In this document: positions 8,651 to 22,557 of the stretch, one piece after another
How the letters are laid out: each line of letters opens with the position of its first letter
Numbering within the stretch: the first letter of the stretch is position 1
NCBI GenBank assembly: GCA_030544235.1
Contig: CM060468.1
Span: forward strand, 4,408,758 to 4,472,757
DNA length: 64,000 nt
Reading direction: 5' to 3'
Origin: Lepturacanthus savala
Taxonomy: Eukaryota > Chordata > Actinopteri > Scombriformes > Trichiuridae
Notes under the pieces: model-generated
Databases searched by the model: none
The model's input: only the letters and a program-made list of their open reading frames with translations
Told to the model about the DNA's origin: nothing
Made by a program: the position numbers and the translations under genes

Positions 8651-11600
8651 ACTAGTGGTGAAAAAGCGCCCACAGAGACAGATTGATACAGAATGAATAA
8701 AGACTAAAAGGAAAAACATACTATTTAAATAAGTGTGTAAATCGCTGCAGTGTTACAAAGACAGAGAGAAAAGATAAGCCGGTTGTTTTTTCTTGTGTCA
8801 TATTTGAATCATGCATCCTTTTTTATTACAACTGCCATTTCCCATGGGAGCTGTACGAAGTGAATTGGCCTGATTGGTTTTGGGTTTACAGGCCTGCAGA
8901 CATGGAGGTCCAGCGTGCTGGATTCTCCAACTGGGCCACCGAAGCGTTCACACATAGACACCCACGTAACATCAACAGATAGACAGTGTTTGTGGCTCCC
9001 TCCCCCTCTGCCTCTCTCTCCTACACCCAACAAATCACACTTTACGACCCCCCTCAGGGTTTCCACACAGGCTCAAACAGATTTCTCCTTTTTGTTTTTT
9101 TTTTCCCCCCATTTATTTGACAAGATTCTCTTCCCGTTAGCACGCGGGGCCAAGTGTTACACAATGCCCCCTCTATCTGTAGTCCGCGGTACCGGAGCTG
9201 TGAGCGTGTCGCAGGTTACAATAAGTTCCACCTACTGATCTTAATTGGACCTGATGTGTTGTTCTGCTCCCAGGACGCCTGTTGAGCCCGGTTCTGTTCA
9301 GTTTCATTGTGCAGCGGGCCAAGAACTCTTGGCAGCCGCTTAGCTATAAAACACTTAGGGCGCAAAAGCTTTCGCTAAAGGGAGCTGGCGAGAAAAGAAG
9401 GACCTGAAAATAACTGTTATTGTTTTGTTTTTTTGGCCATTTCTTTCAGTTGTTTTTTTTCTCCTTCTTCCCCCTCTCGCGTTCACCCACTCACACACAT
9501 CTGCTGGTCGAGAGATACAGCGTGACACACTCCCCCTTCCCGGCACACACACACACACACACACACGGTTTTCCTTGGGTGATGTTTTTCTCATTAGGGA
9601 TGTCATTTGAAAAACACTTCATTTTTTATTTTCATGAAACCTTTTTAGGGATTACGGTCAGGCGCTGTGGAAATGGGGGTCTGTTGGAGTTTATTTGGAT
9701 ATTTCATCACACACACATACGCGCACACATCTTCCTGCTAAAAGGGCCCGACGCCCCTTCCCTGCTGTGACGGTTTTGGTTGGAATTTCCCACTCTGGTG
9801 TGGAACGGCTTTTGGAAAGGATCTGGAAGCGGTGATGGAGCGGCTGTAATTCAGAGGGAGGGACGACCGACTCCCCTTTGAAGCTAGACACAGTTTGTAT
9901 GTGTGAGGGTCAATTTTTTTTTCCCTTTTTTCTTGTTTTTGGGTGTTGCTCTCACACCAATTATTGTGCCACTGGGGGGACATAATAAAGCAAAGCACAA
10001 TCACAAAGATATTTTCAAAGTGGGAACACAGCTCTGGTCTCCCAATGAAGTGATTATAGATCAAACACAAAGACTAAAGGGTTTGTAATAGACTGTAGGT
10101 CTCACAATGCAGAATGTTTCTCTTTCATAGCAAGAGGTGAGGTCTTTGCTTTGGTCGGTTGCACATTGAGACTAAATGCTGTGAGAGTATTGGTCATCAT
10201 GACCTACTCTGCAGACAGCAAAGGTTGAGTATTGTAGCTTCAGGTATAGTTACTTTTGCTCATTTGGCATTTTAACATTTCTGTGGTAAATGCAGACGAA
10301 ATGGCTTATTCGTATGTTCACAATTCCAAATCCTGATACATAAATGAGAAAGTACGTTGGCGGCCAATTCTTTCCAAAACATCCTACGGGCGTTTTTTTT
10401 TTTTTGTTGCAAAGGACACAGGCTCCATATTGTGTGTCAGGGCCTTCCAAAGAAATTCACGAGTGGTTTCTGGTCTTCAGCCTCTGCAGTTGAGGTTTGG
10501 TTAAGCGTAGGCTGCTCGAGCTAGTTGGTTATGGTCATGGAAAAATCATATTCATTTTTAAAGGAAGCAACATTCTGACACGTGGGAGTTGTGATTCTTC
10601 AAAGTATACGGAAATGTAGCCTGTGTGTCTCCACAGAGTATGGGTGTCACGCGTCACTGGAGGCTATGGAGGCTTTGCAGGGGAGCTGAGGGGGTGAACA
10701 TCTCCCAAATTCCAGCGGTGGTCCACGCAGACCCGTGTCGAGCAGGAAGCTCGACTGCAGGAAGCACCTGAAAGTCTGCACATGGCTTCTTTAAAAAGGA
10801 ACAGCCCTGCGAATATCTCTTAAAACCCCCCTTGAATTTCGGCCTTAATACTGCTTGGAAAATCTTCCAGAAATGAATTGCTGGCAGCAGCTTTGTGCAG
10901 GAAGTCGCATTGACAACCTGCAGCCTTGGAAGAGAACATCAAGTCCCGAAAGGCTTAGTTATTGTACATAGACAACTCTGATCCTTTGGATTTTTAAAGT
11001 TCATTTCATGACATCAGTCATAAATATGATGTTTAAAGGAGAATTGGATCCTATTTTCCTATCTTTTATTTTGTATTAGAGTAATCTGAGCAGAAATGTC
11101 TAAATCTGGTCCAGTATTGAGAAAGCAGCAGCTGCAGCCTTCTCAGAGATCACATAATTAAGGCATTTGCTGTGTTTGCTCTGTTGTTTTTTGCCTCTGT
11201 CAACATCAGATTTTGATCCTAATGTTGCATTCACATCAGAATACACCAACATTTCTTTAAAATTGTCTACCAATAACTGCAAGGTTTGTGTGTTGTCGCT
11301 GCCTGATTGAGAAACAAAGGTGCTGTTAATCCCAGAAGTTACAAAAACAAAGCCCTTCAGAGTTAAACTATCCAGTGAGACAGCTTCCTATTATCCGGTG
11401 TGACTTTTCCATTTTATTTTGGGCACATGAAGAGATATCTCCTGTTCTGTTTATCAGTGACTCGTCTCCCTCCGGTCTCCAAACACCCGCTCGCTTCCTC
11501 CTACAACAATAACTCTCACAGGATTTTTCGCAGGACTCTCACAAGACATTGGGAGCCTCCACACTCCCTGACTGTCTTTATAATATAAGCCTGAAAAATG

Positions 11601-12116
11601 TTAAATATTGCTTATAGAAGCCAAAAACAGTAGGACATGCATGCCCCATCTATCTCCATTATAGCGCGGCAGCTGTATGTTAGGGTAGGTGGTTCTTGCT
11701 CAATACTGGAGCAAATTGAGAATTCGTTCACTCTAATAGACACTAAAATTTTGGGTCCAGCTTTAAAAGACATTCTCTATTAACTGGAGGAGAGGAAATA
11801 AAACTATTTTGGTAGAATTTCTGTAATTTATTTAATGTTACTGCATTGTTGAGTGCACCATATTGTGTGAATAAAAAATAGCACTGTTAGCACTAGCATC
11901 CTTTTCAATGTAGTTTCTATTGGAGCATAGCAGAGAAAACCTTGCATGCTTGATGTACTTTTTCCCTACTTGCATTTTATTTTAAAAGCCTATTTAAATC
12001 TAAATAAATCAATGCTTTTTAAATACTTCTTAAAATACTCCTTAATAAAATGTGAATTCATATTTATTTACAATGTATCGTTATTATCTTATGCTCTTTT
12101 ATCTTTTTGTATTCTC
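8651..12116. other. Mainly unique sequence, no gene recognised
   Basis: Holds (CA)n at 9544-9566, a looser CA-rich patch at 9708-9729 and T runs at 9096-9106 and 10388-10404. Several 60-116-codon open frames on both strands show no domain, and some read through CA repeats. The stretch 10850-10990 is repeat-free and mixed in composition. It could be regulatory, with nothing specific to point to. Confidence 0.4.
9544..9566. repeat. (CA)n microsatellite
   Basis: About 11 perfect CA units. Confidence 0.95.
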
Positions 12117-12172
12117 TTTTTTGTGAAGCACTTTGTAACACTGTTAAAAAAAGTGCTATATAAATATATATT
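12117..12172 (+). mobile_element. LINE-type 3' tail
   Basis: Reads gtgaagcactttgtaacact then gtgctatataaatatata. This GTGAAGCACTTTGTAA...TGCTATATAAATAAA word pair is a frequent 3' end of fish LINEs. No coding part precedes it. Confidence 0.5.
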
Positions 12173-12422
12173 ATAGTGCAAGACAATAAAGCCACATTAA
12201 CCTGGCCTATAAACTTTGATGTATGCGTTCACAAGAAGCACTCGAAGGTACCATTTTTTTTTTTTTTGTGCAACTAAGGGAGTGCATGTGAGTTATTTTA
12301 TGTGTGTGCATTTTATAGCATAATGTCAGTGCTGAAGTTGCAGTGTACAGGCTACCTCTGATAATGGTGAAAGACACAGTCCATCACACCTCCTCCTCCT
12401 CCTCTCTCCTGTGCGATCAACA

Positions 12423-12458
<36 letters not shown>

Positions 12459-13140
12459 GACAGGAGAAAAGAGGAGAGGGGAGCAGTCTGTCTCCCATTA
12501 ACATTATCTCTATGGGAGCCCAAAATGGGCTCTGTCAGCAGAACACTGACCTGCTGTCAAGAAGAGAACATGAGAACGAGAGGGAGGGATGAGAGGAAAG
12601 AAAAGGGAAGGGAAAGGTATTATCAAGGCATCCCGCAGGTCCCTGTTTTATATGGAACACCCTATATATCACTTATTGCTAGAAATGCACTCAAGATACT
12701 GTATATGAGCGTCACTGAGCCTGAGCCTAAAGCTCCAGCGTGTAAAAGTATCAGCTTCAGTGTTGTTCAGTCATCTGAAACCGTTCAAAAACACCAGCCA
12801 ACGTGCCTGAATAGAAGAAAACGATTCTTCTTTCGCCGCCTGACAGTAAAGAATTGATTGGCGAATGCTTTGTTTGATTCACCTTTCGTATAAATGGCAG
12901 CTTTGTGAGCAATGGCACTTTTGTTTAGTGGGAGCCAATAAAGCAGCTTGTTTTGTGAGAGCGCTGGCTCAGGTAGAGGCACTGATCAGAATCAGATTGA
13001 GCAGATTTAGTTCCACAACTGTCAGTTCAACTTATTTGCATGAGGATATCCTATCCGGAGTAAATTCTTAAAGTTTAGCACTAATCAATATTTAACCATG
13101 CTAGTGGCATAGTCCTGTCTGTCAGACTCACTTATGCTCT
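12173..13140. other. Unique sequence with GA repeat
   Basis: Contains (GA)n at 12425-12454 with further purine-rich sequence to about 12615. The 148-codon plus-strand frame at 12411-12857 starts in the GA repeat and has no domain. Confidence 0.4.
12425..12454. repeat. (GA)15 microsatellite
   Basis: Perfect GA run. Confidence 0.95.
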
Positions 13141-13630
13141 GTTTCCACTATGCGGTACTTATTTTAGCATTCCCATTACCATGGGACTCCCTGTTACCAT
13201 TTTAATAACCCTTTTGGTTGGGGTACCTAGCACACAGGACCAGTATCCTATGGGAGAAACCCCTGTGTAAAGCCTCATTTCCACTGTTATAGTGCAGTAC
13301 AGATCGTTACGGATACAGATTAGTTCAGCAATGGACATCTTTGTGTTTCCACTGGGGGGCATTACACTAAGATAGGGGCTCCTCCCCAAAGACACTGGTC
13401 CTGTATGCTAAGTACCTCAACCAATAGTTACAAAAACGGTAACGTAGCTTTTCCATGGTAATAGAAACGCTAAAATAAGCATACTGTTCTGTCCTGTACT
13501 GATCTGTACCACATAATGGAAATGTGTAAAGACTCCTTATACAGTGGAAATGCAAAGCTGTCCATTACCGACCCAAACCGTAGTGATATGTACCATACAA
13601 TACTGTACTGACAGTGGAAATAAGGCTTTA
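13141..13630. mobile_element. Composite DNA element with two interlocked inverted repeats
   Basis: Arm A (13141-13244) is the reverse complement, with mismatches, of A' (13393-13523): both hold ggtcctgtrtgctaRgtacc and ccatggtaat. Arm B (13269-13354) pairs with B' (13541-13630): both hold gcctYatttccactgt and aatggaca. Order is A-B-A'-B', so the two hairpins overlap rather than nest. Each arm starts with a tttccact word, the end of a common teleost miniature element class. Two overlapping copies of one such family is the likely origin. Confidence 0.75.
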
Positions 13631-16600
13631 TATCACCTAACGTATCATTGTGTGCATTGTGTACAGATGTTCATGATCCTCAGAGGATGAATCCCATTGA
13701 CTTTGGTGCCCCCTGACTATCCCTGTTGAATTCCTGTCCAGCAGGTTGACATGTTTAGCTTTTTGGTGAGATACCAACTGGATCATATTAATTTTGCTAA
13801 ACACATGGTGCCCTCAAGTTGAATTGTAATCCCTGAATGTGTCATAGTCTGGTGAAAATGTGTCCAAAACCTTGTTTTTGGTGCCATTAGCCCTGTTTTT
13901 TTCAGTTAGAACAAACTCAACTTTGCGATTTCTGTCTCTTAAGCTTCTAAATACTCTTTGTCCGTCTGCACAGAAACATTACAGAACTGATTTTTCACTG
14001 CCTGCTACATTGAAAAATGATGCTATAAGAGCGAAATGAGTGAACAAAAAAGGTCAGAAAACCAAAACAATTGATGGTGAAAGAAGCCATGAAGAAGCCA
14101 TAGAACTTAGGGGAACTACAAGGTGCTGATTATCTGTGGGTCCATCAATATGAGTGACCCCTTTCACTTCCAAGCAGTCAAGTGATCTGTTTCTGACATG
14201 AATTTAAATTAATAATTAAAAAATATGGTATCAGTCTCATGGAGTAAGTTAATTTGAGGCTGTATCTATTCCAACATTTAACATCTGCCGCGGCACAATT
14301 CACTACAAAGTCCTTTCACTTTTTTTTTTATTCGCTTGTATCACATTTCTCCCACCTTGCTTTGAAATATTTGCCCTTCCACACTCCACACACCAGTTTT
14401 CTATTATGCCCTTGTAAAAATCAACAGAAAACCACTTAATTTCTCATATCAGATGTTCCCCCGTGCGCCGCTTTATTTACACTTGAGGTCATCCACATGT
14501 ATGATGCCGCTTGACCCCTCTGTGTTTCTTGGCCCTACTTATAGGCTCTAGAAGCAGGGAGGAAGACAGACGGGGGGCTGCACATGGCCTCTGAGCGAGT
14601 TCAGCACAAAACGGTGTAAGAGCGAATGTAAACAAGGGAAAAAAAAAAAGAAAGTGAGACACAAGCCCTCTGTCGTAAAAGATTTGCCTCATTTACTCTT
14701 AAAACAGATACCATTCGAGTCCATAAACCTCTCCCATCACCTCTTCACTGCCCATCTATTTTACATGTATGATGTCTCTGTTTGGACACCAGGTCCATGG
14801 TATCTGATTTACAGTGTGTTGTGCCCCAGGCAGCGTTGTGCTGCTAGTTGATGACAAATGGATGTACTGTAGTTATGACAGGTTTAAAACCCAGAGAGCT
14901 CTGTTTACAGTCCAGGCTTTTGTTCAAGCTCAGTGTTCTTGGCCTGACGAGTGGGAACCAAAGAGTTGACTTGGAACGCCTGTTCTTGACGGCCACGTAG
15001 ACACGCAAACTATCCGAGAAGAAGGAACTCTCTCCGCCATTATCGAACACATCTTTTGTGTTACTGGCTTGCTGTTGGTTTCTGGAGCTTCTTATGGAGA
15101 ATGTCAGCTGTAAATCTGTTTGAACGCAGCCTAAAATAAAGTTCACAGCACACTTGCTGCTGCTCATAAAGCTTAGTGTTGTGGCCAGACGGTACTAATC
15201 TGAAGGTGACCCAGATACCAGAGGCATATCAACATTTTTTATCAACTCTGAGCCCCGCTCATCTGGATTGGGCAGCTGGATAGACAGGGGATACTAAAAC
15301 TGTAAAACTGTAGACCCCACCCTCCATTTCCCATGTAAAAATACACACTTTGGGAGACAATTTGATAATAAATAGCAATATACTTGTGTATATTATGGTA
15401 TTATGGAGTGAGATAGCAAGAGAGATACATTTTGGGCAGGAAATTAAATGATTGGTTGAATCCCCAGGACGATCCCGAAGATTGGAGAGGCAAAGAGGAT
15501 AGGAGAAATTCACCAGCATAAAGGCAGAAATAAATCTTGCCTACTGAACTACTGAGCTTAATTTGTATGAAAAAAGTGGCCACATACACACATACTTGGC
15601 ACAAACTGAGTGTTCACACTCAAACCTCAGATGGTTTCATTATTTATGAGCACCCACGGACATTTTGGCTCTGGACTGGATATGTTTGAGTTCGAGAGAC
15701 AAAGGAAGAGAAAGGAGGTTAGAGAGTGGAATAAAAAGAAGAGTTTTACGATGTTGCAAAATTACCAACATGTGGTGTTGGAAATATAAACCCCATTGTC
15801 TGCAGAAGAGAGTGTCATGAATTTGGAACCGTGTGTCATACTGATGCCTGTTTGAGTGCTTGGTCGTTATTACGCATTAGCGTACAGATGAGTTTCTGAA
15901 AGGATAATATCATATGGGCATCACTGTTTAGCTACCTACTGTGTCTGCAATATCTCTCCCCTGTTCTCTAATAGCTCCTGTTGTCCTCTAATGATGGCAT
16001 ATTATTGCTATTTAAAAAAGGAAGAAGAAGAATGAAATGGAAGAAACCAAAAACTGAAGGCAGTTGAGAGATTTTTATCTCAGTAAAGTCAAATGGGAAC
16101 CTTACGACAGGAGCTGAGAGTTGAAAGGGGGTCAGCTGTGCTGAATGAGGTGCAGACAGAGAGACCAAATTGGGAGGGAGGACACAATAAGGCCAAGCTT
16201 TAAATAAATTGCGAATGTGTTTGACATCAATCCTGTGCTGGACAGATTTTTTAAATTATGTGCCAAATCAAACATGGAACACATGGTCACCATATCATGT
16301 CCAAAGAGGAAGTAGGAAGAAGGAGAGGAGTGATGGAACAATAGAAAGGATATCTGAGACAAAAAACAAAGGGGGCGAGACATGGATATGTGTGTTTAAC
16401 ATGGTGTCTAAAGCAGCTGGGACCATGAATAAACAACCGATGAAACTAGTTTCACTGAACTTTCAGACATGCGTGCAGCCGATACACAAAGAGGAAAACT
16501 CTGGAAATACTTTGTACTTTTACACATCCTCATGATTAAATACGATATCCCAAATTTTAAGGCACTCAATAGATGTGGAAGGTCACTGCTGTGCATATAG

Positions 16601-18269
16601 TACCGAGCCTTTTCCCAAGGAGCATCGCAGTATTCTGTAGCCGTACTCTCACTATGTTTCCCACCATGTCCGCCGGTGCTGTAAGTGGGTGGAATAGCTG
16701 GTGCACCTCCATTAGTGCCCTCACATTTGCAGCAGGGTCATTAGCTGTGGAGGACCAGACCACCACATTTTATTCCATACCCTGGTACATTTGTGGGCCA
16801 TATCCATTGTCACAAGAACCTACTGTGATGAGCAGCGCTGGACCATGAAACTATAGCCTTTGTGCTTCTTGAAGTACAGTAGAAATAGAGATGACCCGAT
16901 GTCAGAACGTACACACAATCTGAAAGCTTCTAGATGTGCAACTGGTGTGAAATTTTTAGGTCACCTTTGTTACACCCACAGATTCTGTAACCCGATCAGG
17001 AACTACCACTATATTATTGCCAATGAAAAAGTTTTTGTCATGGTCACATACTATACTTTTGATAGTCCTTATATAGAATCGCACATTTCAGTCATGATGG
17101 CACAAAACTTCTTACCAGTAGTGTAGCAGTCTGTCTGTAGAACACTGAAGTGCCACATTGCATCAATGGACACTTGTTAATCACACTGGAAACATCTCAC
17201 AGTCAGAAACTGAGAAATCAAAGAAAGGCTGCTGGGAAGTGCCAATTTGGTGAGCAAATGTGATAAGATTCTTGCTTTTCTGGAAGACTGATGTAGCGCC
17301 AACACTGGGAAACAGTGGGGTATACTGATTTGTCGAGGATGCCTCTGGTGTTTGGGCTCACATACAAAACAATGAAGTTCAAAGAGGGAAAAAATGTTCA
17401 ACCTTTTTTTTTTCTGTCTAGCAAGAAGTTAATAAGCAACCTTGTAATGTTCCTTTAATCTGACTGGCTCATGTTCAGACAGTGTAAAGTGGTTAGTAGA
17501 GATAACACTTAAGAGTAAAAACCGTCTTGTTGCTCTCTCATAAGTACAGTGTGGCAGGAGTTCCTTTATGATGTAGCTGCCAAACACCACAGATGGACCA
17601 CAGGGTGTCTGGCAACATGTACTTCCTAGATCAGAGTTGTACCCCTCACATGCAAAATTTGTCCACTGAAGTGATCAAAAACAGTGCAGATGATGCAGGA
17701 AATCCTCTGTGATACAGGTGTGAGCTTGGCAATCACCAAATGTGTATATTTGCAGCCTCTTCTGCTTCACTTTTTTGGTACAGAAAGTACCTTCTACTCC
17801 TTTACGTTCCAAGAATTGAAGAGTGCAGTTTGCTTCAGGCTGATCTGATAAACTATATTTGGCTCCGTGTTGAGTTAAAGCAGACATTGGCATGTCCAGA
17901 AGCGGGAGCAAATCTTGACCTCTTGCCGCTCCTGTGAGAAACACATGTTCCTGACCATCATTTACAAAACCATGAACCATGACCAACAGCTTCACGGCAC
18001 TGAGACATTCCTGACATCTAACACCTGAACTTGACCACAATAATATTGACAAGTCTAATGGAGGTCAAAGGATCTCCTGCACTAACAGGTTTGAATTGGC
18101 TTACCTCAGTCCTATTCAATAAGCCTCCAAAGCTTTAGTGGAGTCATGAAAAATATACACAGGCACAGAGCACTGAGGCGAGAATCTTCACTGTATGTGT
18201 GTTCTCAAAACATTGATGCTCCCTTCCCTTTGTTTGGATAGTTTCACGACGGGATTCTTGCTTATTTTT
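13631..18269. other. Unique sequence, no gene recognised
   Basis: No repeat family recognised. Open frames of 80-125 codons occur on both strands (minus 17675-18052, plus 16209-16535, plus 16573-16848). They overlap each other and lack domains or codon-like texture. A remote pseudogene between 16560 and 18060 on the minus strand cannot be ruled out, as open segments cluster there. Confidence 0.35.
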
Positions 18270-18640
18270 GCCTATAAGTGCCCGGGAGTAATCAAATCCC
18301 AAGTGAAATATTTTCTTTGCCGCCAGTACCTTTCTGCCTGCCGTTTTCACTCCCAGGGAACTGTCCCATCAGGCCCAGACTCTCTTTCCAAACCGGGGAT
18401 TTACGTAAGATTAGGGAAAACTATGTAAATGACACTGCTCCTGCGGAGTCAAGCGAAACGTTAGACCCCAATAGAGGGAAAGCTGGGTTCGGAGTCGGGA
18501 GGAACGCGACAAGAAAGGGGGTGGGGAAATAAGAGCATATCCACAGGAATTTCCCTGGGAAATCTGTGGATAATCCCGCCAGTTTTAATGAAAGTTGTCA
18601 GGATTAAGAATGCCATAATCCACTGAGGCCGGTTTGTGAG
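18270..18640. promoter_or_regulatory. Possible conserved element with palindrome
   Basis: Unique sequence with retained CpGs and A/T-rich homeodomain-like words (ggattaagaatgccataatcc). It centres on a strong palindrome at 18540-18570. Conservation not tested. Confidence 0.3.
18540..18570. promoter_or_regulatory. Near-perfect palindrome with kB-like core
   Basis: tccacaggaatttccc is followed after one base by gggaaatctgtgga. The arms are reverse complements apart from one extra base pair. The minus-strand bases GGGAAATTCC (18546-18555) match the NF-kB consensus GGGRNNYYCC. A dimeric binding site or the end of an unrecognised element are both possible. Confidence 0.45.
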
Positions 18641-18971
18641 GGTAGGGATAGGGCTGGAGAAAGGGAAGAAGAGAAGGACAGAATGCGGGATAAAAAACAG
18701 GAACCCATTATATTCCTACATTACCTAATTGGAGGTAAAATTTCCATGACGGGGCTTAGTGATGGGGCCTTTGATGAGATCATGAACCGAGGAGATGATG
18801 GAGGAGAAAGTGAAAATGTGCAGATAGACACAGTGAGACACTTGTACGCATATCAAACTTGTGTCTCACTAAAATGGCTCTTAGACAAAGTACGGCAGTC
18901 CTCTTAGACATACTCATTAGTGAAAATATCTCTCACTCCACCACGCTCCATCCCTTTCCCTCTTGTCTTTC

Positions 18972-19030
<59 letters not shown>

Positions 19031-21179
19031 CCATGATGAGACGGTCACCTCAGTGTCAGTGGTGACGGTTAAGTGGGAGCTTGAGCACTTCCTTAATCAA
19101 TCTGGGTAATAGAGAGGAGCTTGCCAGCCACACACACTCGCACACACACACTCAAAGACCTGTCAGTTCTCATTCTCAGTCAACCCCTCCGATTGAGGCA
19201 TTGAGCTCTCTCTTGTAGACAACGGCAAAAAGGAAGTTAACAGCTTTGACACATTGCTGCCGATACACCTGCACAGCCAAAGAAGCGCATCATACATAGA
19301 TTAGCAGTCTGGTGCATGAATTCACAAACACACACAGGAAATTATAAAGCGCACATAGCCTGGAAGACATGCTCATACACAGACTGTCAGAGGGATATAG
19401 GAGGACAGCTGGGAATGTCACGCATGCACACTCAATAGGCAATCCAATAAAGGAGAGGACACAGCGGGGGCGAATACCTTGATAAACTGTGGTATGCTTT
19501 GCGTAAACACTCACATCTTCTAAAACAGAGCGTTTTGAACATGGTGGTCAGTTCGTGCACCTTGTGCGGCAAAGTGGTTTTGAATGTAGAGGGGGGGGGG
19601 AAAAAAAGAGTCAATATCAAGAAACAGCTGTATGTGGAGGTATGTTTGCCCAGTGCGTCAAATGAAGACGTTTCCTGACAAGGTCTATCAGCATATTTCA
19701 GGTATCCGGCCGCATCTGCTCAGTCTCCTCAATATATTTCCTAAATCCTTCTGTCCTGTCCTTTATCCGTCTCCTTCACCGTATTCCTGGCTGTGCCAAT
19801 TCATGTCTTCTAGTTATATTATGTTTTACCTCCATGTCTCTGCCTTACACAAACAGCTTTCCCTTTCTTCTTTTCTTGTTCCATCTATCCATCCCTGTTG
19901 TCACCCTCTGACCTAGTCCAAATGGCCTCAAGATGTTGCTGCATTTGATTTGCATTTACTTACATCTCAAGTATGAACACGGCCAAGAAAGTCTTGGAGG
20001 AAATGTCGACCACATACTGTACGTCTAGAAGTGTCTGGCAGAAGACACAAAACAGTCTCCACAATCTCCCTCTCCCTTAAACATCTGACTTACAATTGCA
20101 CCGAATGTCCAAACTGTAATGTAAAAGGTCATGATAATAGACCATACATATCAATTGTCAGTAAACTGGGTCCAAGCATGGGCGCCAAACTTGAAAGGAG
20201 TCTGGTGAGAGTCCGCAGAAAAATAACTCTTCAGTCAGTGGTGGAACACAGTGTGTCTGAGCGCTGATGGCTCCACTCAAATACTCCCTGGATTAAACAA
20301 GCAGCATGCTAAATCGAACCAAGAAACCAGAGAATTCAATGCAGAACCCCCCCTGAGTACACAAGGGTGGGACCAAGGCGAGACATGGAACTCCAGATTA
20401 CTTTAGATTACATTACGAGATCAATAGGGCATGGGCAAATCAATGGCCTGAATCAGACTTTGAATAATCACGACTCAACATCAACTTTCTGCTAATGAGG
20501 TCCATCCAGTGCAATGGCTGAAACTGAATCAAGGCCCTGCTATTGCATGGCCTATTTCTTGCAACAAAAGTTCATCAAAACTTATATTTGTGAACCGTTA
20601 ATTTGTAAAAGTGATGCAACAACCATGTTGAAAATGGCAGCACAAAACCAGACGCCCCATTGGTCCATCACCACCATGTCACCAACCAGCCAGAGCATTG
20701 ATTGGGCTCCACCAAATGCGTCAGTATCGGCCTTGGCATGAACGTCAGTGTTTGACGACCAAGTAATGGTCAGACAGTTCAGACAGTAAAATGTTAACTT
20801 GTCTAGGTTGCTTAGAATGAAAGGACAAAATAAAAGATATAGATGTCTCCATTTCTACAGGTGTTTTGGTATGTTGGTAGATTTTCTAATAATAAAAAGA
20901 TATTTTAAAACTTTTAAACTTCAAATTAGTTCTACTTCCTGGAAACCAGATGATCTTGAGTGCTGACTTCATCGGGCACCAAAGGTCGCACATAAAATGT
21001 CCAATAAAACGACCATATATTTTGAACAATCCCACCCCTCCATCTCACCCATCAAATAAAACTGCCTCTCTGGCCGAATTCCCGTCGCTTTACCCGACCA
21101 ACAACTCCTCCTCCCATTTAATCTCCTGTTTCTACCAGGAGACACAGAAAATACACCAAGGTGAAAAGATGTTCTAATA
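18641..21179. other. Unique sequence with TC repeat
   Basis: Contains the TC microsatellite at 18970-19027 and a run of ten G at about 19591-19600. No protein or repeat family recognised in the remainder. Confidence 0.4.
18970..19027. repeat. (TC)n microsatellite
   Basis: About 28 TC units with one GT interruption near 18979. Confidence 0.95.
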
Positions 21180-21740
21180 ATGAATTTTTATTACGACTTC
21201 AGGAAGAGAATTGTATTGATATTGAAATTGTATTGTATGCATCCAGAAAGAAAGATAATACCACCATGATGGAGGGGTTTATTGTCCCGCATTGTGGCGC
21301 GTAATGTATTTTCCATTAATCATGTTTGGACTCAAGGAGGGAAGTAAATGGAAATCAATTGTAACAACGTTGTGACGCCGATTTGGTGACTCTTGGCACT
21401 TTTTCTCCCTCTCATCCTCCCAGTCTGCTCATGCCAGTCTCTCCACTCCCTTTCAAGGGAGGAATTCTCCCCTGTAATCCGTCCCAGCTGTGGCAGATTG
21501 CACGGCCAATTAAAGAAAAAACGTTTGGTTCGCCCCAAACGAGGCGACCACATGTTGCAGCGCGACCTCCCCCTCCCTCCCCCCCCGCCCATGGGACCTC
21601 AACTCTGAGGGATCGGGGGTCACGGCGCTTGTCTTTTTTTTTTCCCCCTGCAAATGGAGCCAGGAGGAAAAGATGGAGACTGAAGACAAACAGGACAATT
21701 AGCCCGAGCCCTGACTGAGCGTCCCCTCAGGAGCTGCCGA
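21180..21740. promoter_or_regulatory. Possible conserved / GC-rich element
   Basis: Unique block with attaatcatg and ccaattaaag homeodomain-like words, then a C-rich patch (21565-21595) with four C runs, able on the minus strand to form a G-quadruplex. Several CpGs are kept. Conservation not tested. Confidence 0.3.
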
Positions 21741-22557
21741 GGCTATGTTATACATCCAAAGCTACAGTAGAGGGCAACTGTCAACGAGGCGATTTACCAC
21801 CCTGCGCTAACTCCACTCTCCATGCTGATCACTCAGTTATGTTGTGTGGGTGGGGAAGGGGTGAAGGTTGAAACCACAGGGAAACCACAGAAGCGATGAA
21901 TTGGTTTGGACACTGAAGAAAGGACGTTTTTCCCGCCACTGTGACAGGATTATGAGCGTTATTGTCTCAGAAGCTTTTTTGGACAAGGGGACGGGGGAGG
22001 TTGACAAGCGGCATTCACCGAGTTTAAATGAGGTTATAAATTTGTAATGATACCGCACAAGGTGAGCAGCGTCGGTGTCGCAGAGCAAAAACAAGATGGA
22101 AAATGAATACAGGTCAACAGATGGGGCCATTTTTCACCATTGTCCTTCCTGTGACTCTGATATTTGTGTACTCATGTGTGCTGCCCGTACTAGTGGCTGC
22201 ATCCTTGTCCAGGATGGTGTTTGTTTTCCCTCCTAAGCCTCTGTTGGTGTGCCCCCCCCTCGTTTTAACATCAGGAGCATGAAATTGAAGCTGGGCGCTT
22301 TCTTCCCATAACGCAAAGCATAAACAGGAAATCTAATCACAGCACCACAGCAATGCAAACCCTGATATTGTAAACACACATGAGCTTACAGTATGTATAA
22401 AGCGGGGGCATATATAGGGATAAGGGATGAGGGAGAGTGCCCAGTATGGATTTGCCGCCCTAAGACACTAAAGCATTCCTGCTCACTGAGGTCTGCACAG
22501 CATCACGCAGCCTAGTAAAAACAGATGCGCTCCATGTATTCGATACCGCGTGGGCAT
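21741..22557. other. Unassigned sequence
   Basis: A minus-strand frame at 21837-22130 has no recognisable domain. No repeat seen. Confidence 0.35.

Noticed and set aside
12411..12857. 148-codon plus-strand frame
   Set aside because: Starts in a GA repeat (Arg-Glu run) and continues in sequence without any recognisable domain.
16560..18060. Cluster of open segments on the minus strand, possibly an old pseudogene
   Set aside because: Segments are in different frames with stops between, and no protein family was recognised. Left as a note in the region entry only.
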